A stretch of 5,445 nt of DNA from Desulfobacteraceae bacterium (GTDB lineage: Bacteria; Desulfobacterota; Desulfobacteria; Desulfobacterales; UBA11574). The position numbers and the translations under genes are program-made. Below the pieces are notes generated by a model, which saw only the letters and a program-made list of their open reading frames with translations, did no database searches and was not told the DNA's origin. The stretch spans positions 1 to 5,445 of the forward strand of contig DAOVAE010000092.1 in the NCBI GenBank assembly GCA_030671225.1, read 5' to 3'. The stretch's first letter is position 1, and each line of letters opens with the position of its first letter. This document shows, in pieces, positions 1 through 5,445 of this stretch.

Positions 1-1
1 A

Positions 2-412
2 GGGATATTTGATCCAGATGGTTGGAATATTTTAGCCGTAGCAAAATGGAATTTTTTTGAATGGGGCAGAACTTATTACGGAACAAATGAAAAAAGATCA
101 CGTTTGTCTCAGGCACAATTTCGAAAAGACGAACTTCTTGATAATATACAACAAGAGGTAAAAAAAGCATATTTAAGAACACAAGAAGCGGAAAAGGCTA
201 TCATCACTGTTGAAAAAGCCGTTGAACAGGCAAAGGAAAATTTCAGGATCAACCAAGAAAGGTACAAGCAACAAGTGGCCACCTCCACCGATGTGTTAGA
301 TGCTCAGACGCTTCTTTCCAGAACAATGACGAATTTCTACAACGCTTTATATTCATTTAAAATAGCAAAGGCGACTTTGTATCGGGTAATGGGTCAGGAA
401 ATTATTGAATGA
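2..412 (+). CDS. TolC-family outer membrane efflux protein, C-terminal part (5' truncated by window)
   Basis: The reading frame is open from the first bases and ends at a TGA, giving 136 visible residues; the start lies outside the window. The visible part matches the last repeat of the TolC/OEP family (PF02321). A beta-strand-like stretch with WNFFEWG (residues 16-22) is followed by a long amphipathic, coiled-coil-prone helical region. That region contains the family-typical pattern AKENFRINQERYKQQVATST, then DVLDAQ, and ends with an ALYSFKIAKATLYRVMG-type segment. Such proteins form trimeric channels through the outer membrane and periplasm, serving type I secretion or RND/ABC/MFS efflux. 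The substrate cannot be told from this fragment, and no pump or adaptor gene is visible. The stop codon overlaps the ftsE start by four bases, so the gene probably shares a transcript with the division genes downstream. A TTG at 104 is an internal codon, not a start. The family call is firm; the role is unknown. Confidence 0.88.
   Translation, partial: GIFDPDGWNILAVAKWNFFEWGRTYYGTNEKRSRLSQAQFRKDELLDNIQQEVKKAYLRTQEAEKAIITVEKAVEQAKENFRINQERYKQQVATSTDVLDAQTLLSRTMTNFYNALYSFKIAKATLYRVMGQEIIE
396..400 (+). promoter_or_regulatory. Ribosome binding site for ftsE
   Basis: AGGAA sits eight bases before the ATG at 409, inside the 3' end of the TolC-family gene. It supports 409 as the ftsE start rather than the in-frame ATG at 445, although the homology to FtsE begins only around residue 10. 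Together with the ATGA stop/start overlap it suggests coupled translation of the two genes. Confidence 0.6.
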
Positions 413-1098
413 TTGAAGGTAAGAATAAAAGCTCGATAATTCGTATGTTCCATGTTAACAAGAATTACGGCGCCAAGAAAGCTCTCGTCGATATCACCCT
501 TGATATCCCAAAAAATGAACTCCTTTTTATCAGTGGCCCCAGCGGAGCAGGTAAAACTACTCTACTGAAGCTTCTATACCTTGGAGAAGCTGTATCAGAA
601 GGGCAGGTATTGATCGAGGGAATGAATCTGTCGAGGATCTCTAGCAAACGTATACCGCTTCTGAGACGAAAATACGGGATAATATTCCAGGACTACAAGC
701 TGATAGCCACAAAAACCGTATTTGATAATGTTGCCATTGTCCTTGAAGCAATAGGTAAAAAACGGCGTTTCATCGAAAAGAAGGTAAAAAGTGTATTAAG
801 AACAGTTGGTATGGAGGACAGTCTCCATTCACTCCCCCTAAGTCTATCAGGCGGCGAGCAGCAGAGAATAGCGGTTGCCAGAGCTGTTGTGGGTGACCCG
901 AAGATAATACTCGCAGACGAACCAACCGGGAACCTGGACGAAGATTCTGCCGATATCGTCCTTGAACTTCTAAAAAGGTTTCATGCCCGTGGCGCAACTG
1001 TTATTATTGCAACCCACGACAAAGAACTTATCCGCAAAACAGGTGGCAGGGTAATTCATCTTAATCAGGGTTATTTGCAAAAAACAACAACTGTTTAA
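409..1098 (+). CDS. ftsE: Cell division ATP-binding protein FtsE
   Basis: This is a 229-residue ABC ATPase, close to the usual FtsE length of about 220-230. Visible motifs are Walker A GPSGAGKTT (43-51), the Q-loop in IIFQDYKL (Q94), the signature LSGGEQQR (146-153), Walker B IILADEPTGNLD (166-177, catalytic E171) and the H-loop ATHD (H203). The FQDYKL and ADEPTGNLDED wording and the directly following ftsX separate it from LolD or MacB ATPases. FtsE binds FtsX at the cytoplasmic face of the septal membrane, and its ATP cycle drives periplasmic amidase activation rather than transport. The start at 409 has a good ribosome binding site. It adds roughly nine residues before the point where most FtsE proteins begin (aligned near I10), so M13 at 445 is a possible but less likely alternative. 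All catalytic motifs are intact. Confidence 0.96.
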   Translation: MIEGKNKSSIIRMFHVNKNYGAKKALVDITLDIPKNELLFISGPSGAGKTTLLKLLYLGEAVSEGQVLIEGMNLSRISSKRIPLLRRKYGIIFQDYKLIATKTVFDNVAIVLEAIGKKRRFIEKKVKSVLRTVGMEDSLHSLPLSLSGGEQQRIAVARAVVGDPKIILADEPTGNLDEDSADIVLELLKRFHARGATVIIATHDKELIRKTGGRVIHLNQGYLQKTTTV

Positions 1099-1109
1099 TA
1101 ATTCTTCTG

Positions 1110-1985
1110 ATGATTTTCTATTATAAAAGGGCATTACAGGATATCATAGACCACAAATTTCTGAATGCGATCACTATCATTACTATCGCAATCTCCATCC
1201 TGATTGTCAGCGCTTTTTCTCTTTTTTTTGTAAATGCCAACGAAATAATAAATTCCTGGAAAAAGGGGATAAGGATTATGGCCTATCTTAAACCGGGTGT
1301 CCCTGAAGTAAAAATTCCGGAACTAAAACAGAAAATTAAGAGAATAAATGGCATCCAGGACGTAAGGTTCATTCCAAAAAGTAAAGCCTTGCAACTTCTT
1401 AAAAAACAGATGAAACGGCAGTCTTCTTTGTTTGAAAATCTAAAGGAAAACCCGCTTCCAGATGCGTTTGAAATCCGCCTTATAGCATCTTCCCAAAACC
1501 AGGACAAAGTTGAGATAATAGCCACCCGGCTAGAATCGTTTCCCCAGGTAGATGAGGTGGAGTATGGAAAGAAATGGCTTGGACGATTTACGAATTTTTT
1601 CAATCTATTCAGATTAATAGGGTATGCAATGGGCGGTCTTTTCTTTATGGCCGCCGTATTAATCGTGGCCAATACAATTCGTCTAATGCTCTATTCAAGA
1701 CGCGAAGAGGTTGAAATCATGCGTCTGGTCGGCGCTACCGATAGATTCATCAAGGCCCCATTTTACATCCAGGGCCTTATCCAGGGAACATTTGGCGGAA
1801 TTATCGGTATCACCATATTATTTATTACTTTTATGTTCATATCCTCAAGTGTCGATCAGGGTTTCTCTCCCGGTCTGTTTACGATCAAGTTCCTCTCCCC
1901 CGGCGCTTTCTTTGGTATAATACTTTACAGCATGTTTGTAGGATGGATAGGGTGTTATATTTCTCTCAAACAGTTTTTAAAATAA
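1110..1985 (+). CDS. ftsX: Cell division protein FtsX (membrane subunit of FtsEX)
   Basis: This 291-residue membrane protein follows ftsE after an 11-base gap. The layout is that of FtsX: a short cytoplasmic N-terminus, TM1 at about 21-43, a periplasmic domain at about 44-165, then TM2 (about 167-192), TM3 (about 222-247) and TM4 (about 263-286). The periplasmic domain includes SLFENLKENPLPDAFEIRL (106-124), where FtsX proteins carry a conserved NPLP segment. After TM2 comes the family hallmark SRREEVEIMRLVGATDRFIK (196-215), the cytoplasmic loop that meets FtsE. In E. coli the periplasmic domain grips the coiled coil of EnvC, and an EnvC-like gene follows here. No clear Shine-Dalgarno precedes the ATG at 1110, so translation may rely on coupling to ftsE. 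The N-terminal FYYKRALQDI is typical for the family and supports this start. The last 43 bases overlap the next gene. Confidence 0.95.
   Translation: MIFYYKRALQDIIDHKFLNAITIITIAISILIVSAFSLFFVNANEIINSWKKGIRIMAYLKPGVPEVKIPELKQKIKRINGIQDVRFIPKSKALQLLKKQMKRQSSLFENLKENPLPDAFEIRLIASSQNQDKVEIIATRLESFPQVDEVEYGKKWLGRFTNFFNLFRLIGYAMGGLFFMAAVLIVANTIRLMLYSRREEVEIMRLVGATDRFIKAPFYIQGLIQGTFGGIIGITILFITFMFISSSVDQGFSPGLFTIKFLSPGAFFGIILYSMFVGWIGCYISLKQFLK
1940..1943 (+). promoter_or_regulatory. Possible ribosome binding site favouring a GTG start of the envC-like gene
   Basis: AGGA lies eight bases before an in-frame GTG at 1952, which is normal spacing. For the ATG at 1943 the same bases are directly adjacent or overlapping and could not serve. 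The GTG would remove three residues (MDR) without harming the signal peptide. The site lies inside the 3' end of ftsX. The evidence is suggestive only. Confidence 0.35.
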
Positions 1986-3382
1986 TAATATTTACTGCCT
2001 CCGGTATCATTTTTTTGTTGCAACCTGCCGGGGTTTTGGGCGCTCAATCCTATGAAATCGGGATTGTTACCGTAAATAAGCTTAACGTACGAGCTGAACC
2101 GGGAAAAATGAATGCACCTTTGAAGTTGATCGAAAAAGGAACAAAGGTTAGAATTCTCGAACACCTCGACGGGTGGCTTAAAATTAGACACAAGGACCAG
2201 GTCGGTTATATTCGAAATCTAAAACGGTATGTGCGCATAATATCTATAGATCAAACAACGAAAAAGAAAAAAACGGGGGGTAACGACGGCGACATTAAGC
2301 GGTTTAAGAAAGAAGCTGAAGACATCAACCGGAAAATAGAAAAAGGCAGGGTTAAAGTGCTGACTTTCACCAGAGAGGAGGCCTCCGTTGTAAGCAGCTT
2401 AAACGATATCGATCTGACTCTTAACCAGGCAGTAAAACGTTCTTCGGCCCTAAAGTCCGAACTTGCCGCCCTTGGAAAAAAAATAACCCAAACCACAAAG
2501 GCATCTAAAGACCTTAAGAAAAGTATTGAAGCCGGTGAGGACTATATATTCAAACGCCTGGTGGCGCTTTATAAATTGAACTGGCTGGGCAGAATATACG
2601 TTCTGGTTTCAGCTCAGTCCATGTATGAACTTTTTAAACGAAAAAAGTCCCTGGAAACGATTTTAGCTTATGATGAAAAAATCCGGCAAAACCTTCTGGA
2701 CAACAAGGCAAAGTTCCGGCAATTGCTGGTCAGGCTTAATTCTCAAAAAATGGAGAAGCTCTCTATTGAAGCAGATTTAAAAAACCAGATCGCGGCTATG
2801 TCTCATGAAAGAACAAAACGCTCAAGGCTACTTGCTAAAATCCGCAGTAAAAGATCACTTGAATTGGCAGCCCTTGAGTCATTAAAGCAGGCTGCAACCC
2901 ATCTGGACAAGGCTATTAAATCTTTAAGATCGGAAACCGGTCCGTCCAAACAGACAAGAAATATCGAACCAAAAAGCTTTTCCTCATTAAAAGGATTGCT
3001 TAATATGCCTGTTAGAGGTAAAATAGTATCTTCTTTCGGACCGTATAAAAACATAAAATTCAATGTGGTAAATTTCCAGAGCGGTATCGAAATAAAGGCT
3101 GATAGAGGCGAACCTATCCGAGCTGTTTTTGATGGACGGATACTTTATGCCAGCTGGTTTAAGGGATACGGCAACATGATAATCATCGACCATGGGAATA
3201 ATTACTACACCGTTTATGCCCATGCTGAAGAACTCTTTGCGTCGAAAGGAGATACGGTGGGAATGGGGGATGTTGTTGCCACAGTTGGAGATTCAGGATC
3301 CATGATAGGTCCAAGCCTCCATTTTGAAGTGCGTCATCACGGGAAACCCATAAACCCGCTAAAATGGATTAAAAAAGGTTAA
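1943..3382 (+). CDS. envC: EnvC-like murein hydrolase activator: SH3b, coiled coil and degenerate LytM domain
   Basis: This is a 479-residue periplasmic protein. It has a signal peptide (hydrophobic stretch from I14, probable cleavage near G33-A34), an SH3b domain (about 38-98, with VNKLNVRAEPG and GWLKIRHKDQVGYI), a lysine-rich linker, coiled coil (about 117-335, interrupted near 200-225) and a C-terminal M23/LytM domain (about 352-476). The LytM zinc site is broken: the HxxxD motif reads QSGIE (Q379, E383), and the final HxH reads SLH (S458, H460); H427 and H460 remain. It should therefore not cut peptidoglycan itself. This resembles E. coli EnvC, which activates AmiA and AmiB under FtsEX control; the PSLHFEVR and NPLKW tail is also EnvC-like. 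Placement directly after ftsEX supports that role. E. coli EnvC lacks the SH3b domain. The start is ATG 1943 or GTG 1952, both inside ftsX. The activator role is inferred from domain layout and context. Confidence 0.9.
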   Translation: MDRVLYFSQTVFKIIIFTASGIIFLLQPAGVLGAQSYEIGIVTVNKLNVRAEPGKMNAPLKLIEKGTKVRILEHLDGWLKIRHKDQVGYIRNLKRYVRIISIDQTTKKKKTGGNDGDIKRFKKEAEDINRKIEKGRVKVLTFTREEASVVSSLNDIDLTLNQAVKRSSALKSELAALGKKITQTTKASKDLKKSIEAGEDYIFKRLVALYKLNWLGRIYVLVSAQSMYELFKRKKSLETILAYDEKIRQNLLDNKAKFRQLLVRLNSQKMEKLSIEADLKNQIAAMSHERTKRSRLLAKIRSKRSLELAALESLKQAATHLDKAIKSLRSETGPSKQTRNIEPKSFSSLKGLLNMPVRGKIVSSFGPYKNIKFNVVNFQSGIEIKADRGEPIRAVFDGRILYASWFKGYGNMIIIDHGNNYYTVYAHAEELFASKGDTVGMGDVVATVGDSGSMIGPSLHFEVRHHGKPINPLKWIKKG

Positions 3383-3386
3383 GGAG
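3381..3386 (+). promoter_or_regulatory. Strong ribosome binding site for ctpA
   Basis: AAGGAG is a full Shine-Dalgarno match, seven bases before the ATG at 3394. Its first two bases are also the end of the envC-like stop codon TAA. It is the strongest initiation site in the window and fixes the ctpA start. It suggests the protease is translated efficiently and independently of the gene before it. Confidence 0.85.
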
Positions 3387-3393
3387 CAAGCAT

Positions 3394-4761
3394 ATGACCA
3401 TCAAGCAAAAGCGACACATTAATCTGTGGTTAATAATAACAATAGCCGCTGTATTTATGACCATAGGATTCGGTTTTTACCATGATATTTTAGCCAAAGG
3501 AGAGGAGACGTATAAAGGCTTAAAATTATTTTCCGATGTGATTGAATTGGTTGAAAAAAACTACGTTGATCCCGTCGATTCAAAAGAATTGATCGAAGAG
3601 GCTATTCAGGGCATGGTCCACGGCCTCGATCCCCATTCTTCCTTGCTGCCGCCTGACGACTTTAAAGAGCTTCAACTCGATACCAAGAGCGAGTTCACCG
3701 GAATCGGCGTTAGTATAACCATGCAAAACGGTTTTGTCACCGTGATTTCGCCCATTGAGGGTACGCCGGCCTACAAAGCTGGAATAAAGGCCGGTGATAA
3801 AATCATCAAGGTTGATGGTAAACCGACCAAAAAATTACGACAGGCTGTAAAAATGATAAGAGGTCCCAAAGGGACTGAAGTTGTTGTAACGATAATACGT
3901 GAAGAAGTTAAAAAACCGATGAGCATCAAGCTAATACGTGATGTTATCCCCGTTGAAAGCGTAAGAGCTATTGTCTTAAAACCTGGATACGGATACATCT
4001 GGGTCACTAATTTCAGGGACAACACTGCAAAGGATACAGTAACAAAGCTGGAACAGCTCGAATCAGGGGAAGTACCTTTAAAAGGGCTTATCATGGATCT
4101 CCGCGACAACCCAGGCGGGCTTCTTAACCAGGCCATCAAGGTGTCGGATATTTTTCTTGAAAAAGGAAAGATTCTTTCGATCAAAGGACGTCTGAAAAAA
4201 AATACTCAGATTTTCAAAGCAAAGCCAAACAGTACAAAGCGAGGTTATCCCATGATCGTTTTGATTAACGGAGGAAGTGCCAGCGCATCGGAAATCGTCG
4301 CCGGGGCACTCCAGGACCAGAAACGTGCCCTAATACTGGGGACCACTTCCTTTGGGAAAGGCTCGGTCCAGACCGTAGAGCCTTTAAGAGAGGGTTATGG
4401 ACTTAAATTAACCATCGCCAGATATTACACACCAAGCGGACGGTCGATCCAGGCCAAAGGGATTGAACCTGATATCATTGTAAAGAAAAGATCTATTAAT
4501 AAGGAAGATATAAGTAACGTTGATGATGGTCTAATAAAGGAAAAGGATCTAAAAAATCATCTCCAAGCAACACCCGATAACAGGCAAGGCGATCAGACAG
4601 AATTCGGGAAAAAAGAGGGAGACACTGAGAAACCGGAAATCAAAACCCCTAAATTCAGATACGGCGATCTCAAGGTCGAACAACTGCTGTCTGACTACCA
4701 GGTTACACGCGCCCTTGACATCCTTTTAAGTTATGAAATCTTCAAGGGTGACAACAAGTAA
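3394..4761 (+). CDS. ctpA: S41-family C-terminal processing peptidase (CtpA/Prc type)
   Basis: This is a 455-residue serine protease, normal in length for the CtpA group. A basic N-terminus (MTIKQKRH) and one hydrophobic segment (about 11-30) form an uncleaved anchor or signal, placing the enzyme in the periplasm. A family-typical helical region (about 40-92, with VEKNYVDP and GLDPHSSLL) precedes a PDZ domain (about 95-182, starting at FTGIGVSI), which binds substrate C-termini. The protease core (about 190-365) carries MDLRDNPGG, then GSASASEIVAGALQD with nucleophile S297, and TSFGKGSVQTVEP with K322 and Q326. The Ser-Lys-Gln spacing (25, then 4) equals that known for S41 CtpB. A charged tail (366-420) and a conserved end (YGDLKVEQLLSDYQVTRALD) follow. 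Family members trim or degrade periplasmic proteins, including cell-wall hydrolases in Pseudomonas (CtpA) and E. coli (Prc). Its place after envC suggests a similar target, which is inference. Confidence 0.95.
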   Translation: MTIKQKRHINLWLIITIAAVFMTIGFGFYHDILAKGEETYKGLKLFSDVIELVEKNYVDPVDSKELIEEAIQGMVHGLDPHSSLLPPDDFKELQLDTKSEFTGIGVSITMQNGFVTVISPIEGTPAYKAGIKAGDKIIKVDGKPTKKLRQAVKMIRGPKGTEVVVTIIREEVKKPMSIKLIRDVIPVESVRAIVLKPGYGYIWVTNFRDNTAKDTVTKLEQLESGEVPLKGLIMDLRDNPGGLLNQAIKVSDIFLEKGKILSIKGRLKKNTQIFKAKPNSTKRGYPMIVLINGGSASASEIVAGALQDQKRALILGTTSFGKGSVQTVEPLREGYGLKLTIARYYTPSGRSIQAKGIEPDIIVKKRSINKEDISNVDDGLIKEKDLKNHLQATPDNRQGDQTEFGKKEGDTEKPEIKTPKFRYGDLKVEQLLSDYQVTRALDILLSYEIFKGDNK

Positions 4762-4764
4762 GAT

Positions 4765-5445
4765 ATGGCTAAAAAAACCCTCCGGCAAAAGAAAACGAAG
4801 AGAAAACCGAAAAAAGAAAGTATCCAAAAATCGTATCTAATAAAAGCTTTTGCCGGGCTTGGCGTTTTGATAATTCTTGTTGTTATTGCCAGCGTTTTTA
4901 CACATCACTTAATATTGCGAAAGCACCCCATAAAACCTGTTGTAAAACCTCGTGTAACAAAAACACCAAGGTTTGAAATCTATCCTAAAAAGGAGATACC
5001 CCCTCATAAACCGATACTCAAACCTGTACCCGCCATACCAAAAAAGTTACCTAAAATAGCTATTATTATCGACGACATCGGCTATAACAAAAAGATAGTA
5101 GATAAATTTCTCGGGCTCGATGTGGTTCTCACGTTTTCTATACTTCCTTACAGCCCTTTTCAGGAAAGCATTGCCAGGGACGCCCATTCAAAAGGGTTCG
5201 ACGTCATGCTTCATCTGCCTATGGAACCTAATGAATATCCCGCGGTTAATCCCGGACCGGGAACGCTCCTGACCTCAATGTCTCCGGATCGACTCATCAA
5301 CCAGCTCAATAAAAATCTGGATTCTATTCCCTGGATTAAAGGGGTAAACAACCACATGGGCTCAAAAATGACCACGGTTTCCACACAGCTATATCAAATT
5401 TTTTCGGTTCTAAAAAAACGAAAGCTATTTTTTATCGACAGCCGT
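4765..5445 (+). CDS. Divergent polysaccharide deacetylase family protein (YibQ-like), N-terminal part, 3' truncated by window
   Basis: An open frame runs from ATG 4765, three bases after the ctpA stop, to the window end without a stop (227 residues). The N-terminus is strongly basic (KK/KR rich, 1-22), then one membrane segment (about 24-46) anchors it. A Pro/Lys-rich linker (about 52-97) leads into the PF04748 domain: KIAIIIDDIGYN (97-108, D103 and D104), FSILPYSPF (124-132), HLPMEP (150-155), NPGPGTL (162-168), GVNNHMGSKMT (193-203) and FFIDSR. These are hallmark blocks of the divergent polysaccharide deacetylase family, whose E. coli member YibQ is encoded next to envC. By analogy with NodB-fold deacetylases, D103/D104 and H150 or H197 may bind a metal, but activity and substrate are not established. 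No clear ribosome binding site is seen, so coupling to ctpA is likely. Roughly the last third of the domain lies beyond the window. Confidence 0.9.
   Translation, partial: MAKKTLRQKKTKRKPKKESIQKSYLIKAFAGLGVLIILVVIASVFTHHLILRKHPIKPVVKPRVTKTPRFEIYPKKEIPPHKPILKPVPAIPKKLPKIAIIIDDIGYNKKIVDKFLGLDVVLTFSILPYSPFQESIARDAHSKGFDVMLHLPMEPNEYPAVNPGPGTLLTSMSPDRLINQLNKNLDSIPWIKGVNNHMGSKMTTVSTQLYQIFSVLKKRKLFFIDSR

Noticed and set aside
1283..1672. A 129-residue - strand open frame opposite ftsX
   Set aside because: It is an antisense shadow of the well-supported FtsX periplasmic domain and TM2, with no start context or recognisable fold.
1711..1920. A 69-residue + strand open frame inside ftsX
   Set aside because: It lies wholly within ftsX in another frame; ftsX is conserved across this stretch and the small product has no recognisable domain.
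2971..2983. AAAAGCTTTT palindrome as an operator candidate
   Set aside because: A single AT-rich palindrome within the envC-like reading frame, with no promoter nearby; expected by chance in this base composition.
3863..3875. GTCCC-AAA-GGGAC hairpin as a possible terminator or regulatory element
   Set aside because: It is a short 5-bp stem with a 3-base loop and no T-run, inside the conserved PDZ segment RGPKGT of ctpA; codon content explains it.
3771..4184. A 137-residue - strand open frame opposite ctpA
   Set aside because: It mirrors the PDZ and protease core of ctpA; the composition is what antisense reading of that region gives, and no family is recognised.
5249..5262. CCCGG-A-CCGGG inverted repeat
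   Set aside because: A one-base loop cannot form a stable hairpin, and the bases encode the family motif NPGPGT of the deacetylase.
1..5445. A new defence, mobile or RNA-based system
   Set aside because: Nearly every base is covered by recognised envelope and division genes on one strand; no repeats, transposase, integrase, CRISPR-like array or structured RNA was seen.

Overview
The window looks like chromosomal DNA from a Gram-negative bacterium. It holds six genes, all on the + strand, packed end to end with no gap longer than about 11 bases. An outer-membrane TolC-family channel, FtsEX and an EnvC-type amidase activator all imply an outer membrane. The order ftsE-ftsX-envC-ctpA-yibQ-like, the AT-rich lysine-heavy coding and the protein style suggest a deltaproteobacterium-type organism (Desulfobacterota or relatives). 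That placement is an inference from family knowledge; no database search was run.

Layout: (1) 2-412 is the C-terminal end of a TolC-family outer-membrane efflux protein, cut by the window start. (2) 409-1098 is ftsE, whose ATG overlaps the TolC stop codon (ATGA). (3) 1110-1985 is ftsX. (4) 1943-3382 is an EnvC-like murein hydrolase activator with an N-terminal SH3b domain, a long coiled coil and a degenerate LytM domain; its start lies inside ftsX. (5) 3394-4761 is a CtpA-type S41 processing protease, preceded by a perfect AAGGAG ribosome binding site. (6) 4765-5445 is the 5' part of a membrane-anchored divergent polysaccharide deacetylase (YibQ/PF04748 family), cut by the window end. No RNA gene, mobile element, CRISPR array, terminator or internal promoter was seen, and there is no non-coding stretch of any size.

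How the genes fit together: in studied bacteria the FtsEX ABC-type complex uses ATP hydrolysis to change the shape of a periplasmic coiled-coil partner (EnvC in E. coli). That partner then switches on amidases that split septal peptidoglycan. Here the ATPase, the membrane subunit and the partner are encoded side by side. They are followed by a periplasmic protease of a family known to trim or degrade cell-wall hydrolases, and by a putative carbohydrate deacetylase. The cluster therefore reads as a cell-wall cleavage and septation module. The amidase that EnvC would activate is not in the window. The overall scheme is known rather than a new system; the less usual points are the SH3b domain on the activator, the TolC gene coupled to ftsE, and the protease and deacetylase in the same unit.
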